Assembly: GCA_025360565.1 (NCBI GenBank)
Contig: JANYBY010000271.1
Coordinates: 1-6,184 of the forward strand
Length of the DNA stretch: 6,184 nt
DNA from: Bacteroidota bacterium
GTDB lineage: Bacteria; Bacteroidota; Bacteroidia; B-17B0; Aurantibacillaceae
Direction: 5' to 3'
A program made the translations under genes and the position numbers. Shown piece after piece: positions 5,456 to 6,184 of the stretch. Under the pieces are notes generated by a model that ran no database searches, was not told where the DNA came from, and saw only the letters and a program-made list of their open reading frames with translations. Within the stretch, counting starts at the first letter, position 1. Every line of letters starts with the position of its first letter.

Positions 5456-5499
5456 TAAACAGTCAGTTATGTTTATCAAATAATCAACTGACTTGTTTA
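5456..5499. promoter_or_regulatory. Hairpin at the mfd/kinase junction
   Basis: AGTCAGTT (5461-5468) and AACTGACT (5486-5493) are perfect inverted arms with a 17-nt loop. The stem extends with TAAAC (5456-5460) and GTTTA (5495-5499) past one bulged base, giving 13 bp in all. One arm is the last codons and part of the stop of mfd; the other is in the 51-nt gap before the kinase. No U-run follows in the mfd direction, so it may be an attenuator, an mRNA-stabilising 3' end or a regulator site rather than a standard terminator. Confidence 0.45.
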
Positions 5500-6184
5500 T
5501 CGGTCAAAATTAAGCTTTCTATTTGAGTTAGTGCTTCCGATGCTTTTTTTATTGAGCTTACGTCTTCAATTGTTATCCATAAACGATTGTTTTGTTCGCG
5601 CAAAGTACATCGGGCGGGGTATTTTTGTGCAAACGCCAAAGCCGCGTGAAACATAGGGCTGTTAAAATAATCGCTGCCTTTTTTGCTTAAAAAATAAGTA
5701 AGCATTTTGTTATTTTTTAAAGTGAGTTTTTCAAAGCCCAACTTCATCGCCTTCCACCGCATTCGTACCAAATTGATCAATTCAACGGCCTCGTTCGGTA
5801 ATGGGCCAAATCGGTCTTTTATGTTTATTTCAAACATTTGCAGATCCTCTTCCTTTGTAATATTATCCAATTCGCGATACAGCAATAAACGTTCGGTGAT
5901 ACTGCTCACATAAACTTCAGGGATCAATAATTGCAGGTCGGTTTCAATTACGGTTTCTTTTACAAATTGTCGCGAGAAAACAGATCGGTCTAATTCCTGC
6001 CCATTGGCCCCCATTGTTTCCTGATACCAATCTTCTTCTTTCAATTCATCTACCGCTTCGTTTAAAATTTTCATATAGGTATCAAAACCCATATCATTAA
6101 TAAAGCCGCTTTGTTCGCCGCCCAATAAATTTCCCGCACCGCGAATATCCAGGTCGCGCATGGCAATTTGAAAACCGCTTCCCA
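5484..6184 (-). CDS. mfd: Transcription-repair coupling factor (C-terminal part, cut by window edge)
   Basis: The reading frame is open to the right edge, so this is the 3' end of a much longer gene (Mfd is usually about 1,100 residues). Mfd is the DNA translocase that removes RNA polymerase stalled at lesions and recruits UvrA. The visible part begins with GSGFQIAMRDLDIRGAGNLLGG, the conserved TRG-motif region at the end of the RecG-like translocase module, and continues into the C-terminal D7 (TRCF) domain with IPEVYVSSITERLLLYREL and DRFGPLPNEAVELINLVRMRWKA. The M at 6159-6161 is internal: in-frame upstream codons (GSGFQIA) match the family, so it is not a start. The end, TDKQVS, overlaps a 13-bp hairpin. 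The kinase gene follows 51 nt downstream and could be cotranscribed. Confidence 0.96.
   Translation of the reverse strand, partial: GSGFQIAMRDLDIRGAGNLLGGEQSGFINDMGFDTYMKILNEAVDELKEEDWYQETMGANGQELDRSVFSRQFVKETVIETDLQLLIPEVYVSSITERLLLYRELDNITKEEDLQMFEINIKDRFGPLPNEAVELINLVRMRWKAMKLGFEKLTLKNNKMLTYFLSKKGSDYFNSPMFHAALAFAQKYPARCTLREQNNRLWITIEDVSSIKKASEALTQIESLILTDKQVS

Noticed and set aside
5433..5483. Cobalamin riboswitch or other ligand-sensing leader before the importer operon
   Set aside because: The gap is only 51 nt and shows neither a B12-box nor the multi-helix leader needed. Only a simple hairpin and a Shine-Dalgarno are present.
6159..6161. ATG as the start of a short separate gene at the right end
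   Set aside because: The frame stays open to the window edge, and the upstream codons (GSGFQIA) match the conserved Mfd sequence, so this Met is internal to a partial mfd.
1..6184. CRISPR array, phage genes, insertion sequence or defence island
   Set aside because: No regularly spaced repeats, transposase, integrase or nuclease-like coding sequence is visible. Except for the 170-279 element, the region reads as ordinary chromosomal genes.

Overview
The window looks like a piece of a Bacteroidota chromosome (Sphingobacteriales/Chitinophagales/Flavobacteriales-like; no closer placement is possible by eye). The reasons are the low GC content, the near absence of Shine-Dalgarno sequences, -7 boxes resembling TAnnTTTG, and protein sequences that read like Bacteroidota members of their families. 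Every gene I can support lies on the minus strand, so transcription runs from the right edge to the left edge.

In transcription order the window holds: the 3' end of mfd (transcription-repair coupling factor, cut by the right edge); a small membrane sensor histidine kinase; a three-gene BtuFCD/FecBCD-type importer (substrate-binding lipoprotein, permease, ATPase); a small SET-domain protein; pth (peptidyl-tRNA hydrolase); and the first 34 codons of the DNA polymerase III delta' subunit (cut by the left edge).

The kinase and importer genes form one tight unit. Kinase and binding protein overlap by 11 nt, binding protein and permease are 2 nt apart, and permease and ATPase overlap by 7 nt. This argues for translational coupling and for one task: sensing and importing an iron-siderophore, heme, cobalamin or similar ligand. 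No response regulator or TonB-dependent receptor lies within the window, so the kinase's partner and the outer-membrane step are unknown. mfd, the SET gene, pth and holB are ordinary chromosomal neighbours, separated by 51 to 233 nt gaps.

The most unusual non-coding item is a ~110-bp element at 170-279, between pth and holB. An outer 15-nt inverted repeat encloses three consecutive hairpins that fill the interior with almost no unpaired bases at the junction, giving a four-way, cloverleaf-like fold. Two hairpin loops carry complementary CCTCC and GGAGG, and a GTAG tetranucleotide sits at the base of the fold on each strand. It resembles a REP/MITE-type interspersed repeat and is the best candidate here for something under-described. 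All other gaps are under 235 nt and hold only weak promoter- or terminator-like signals.
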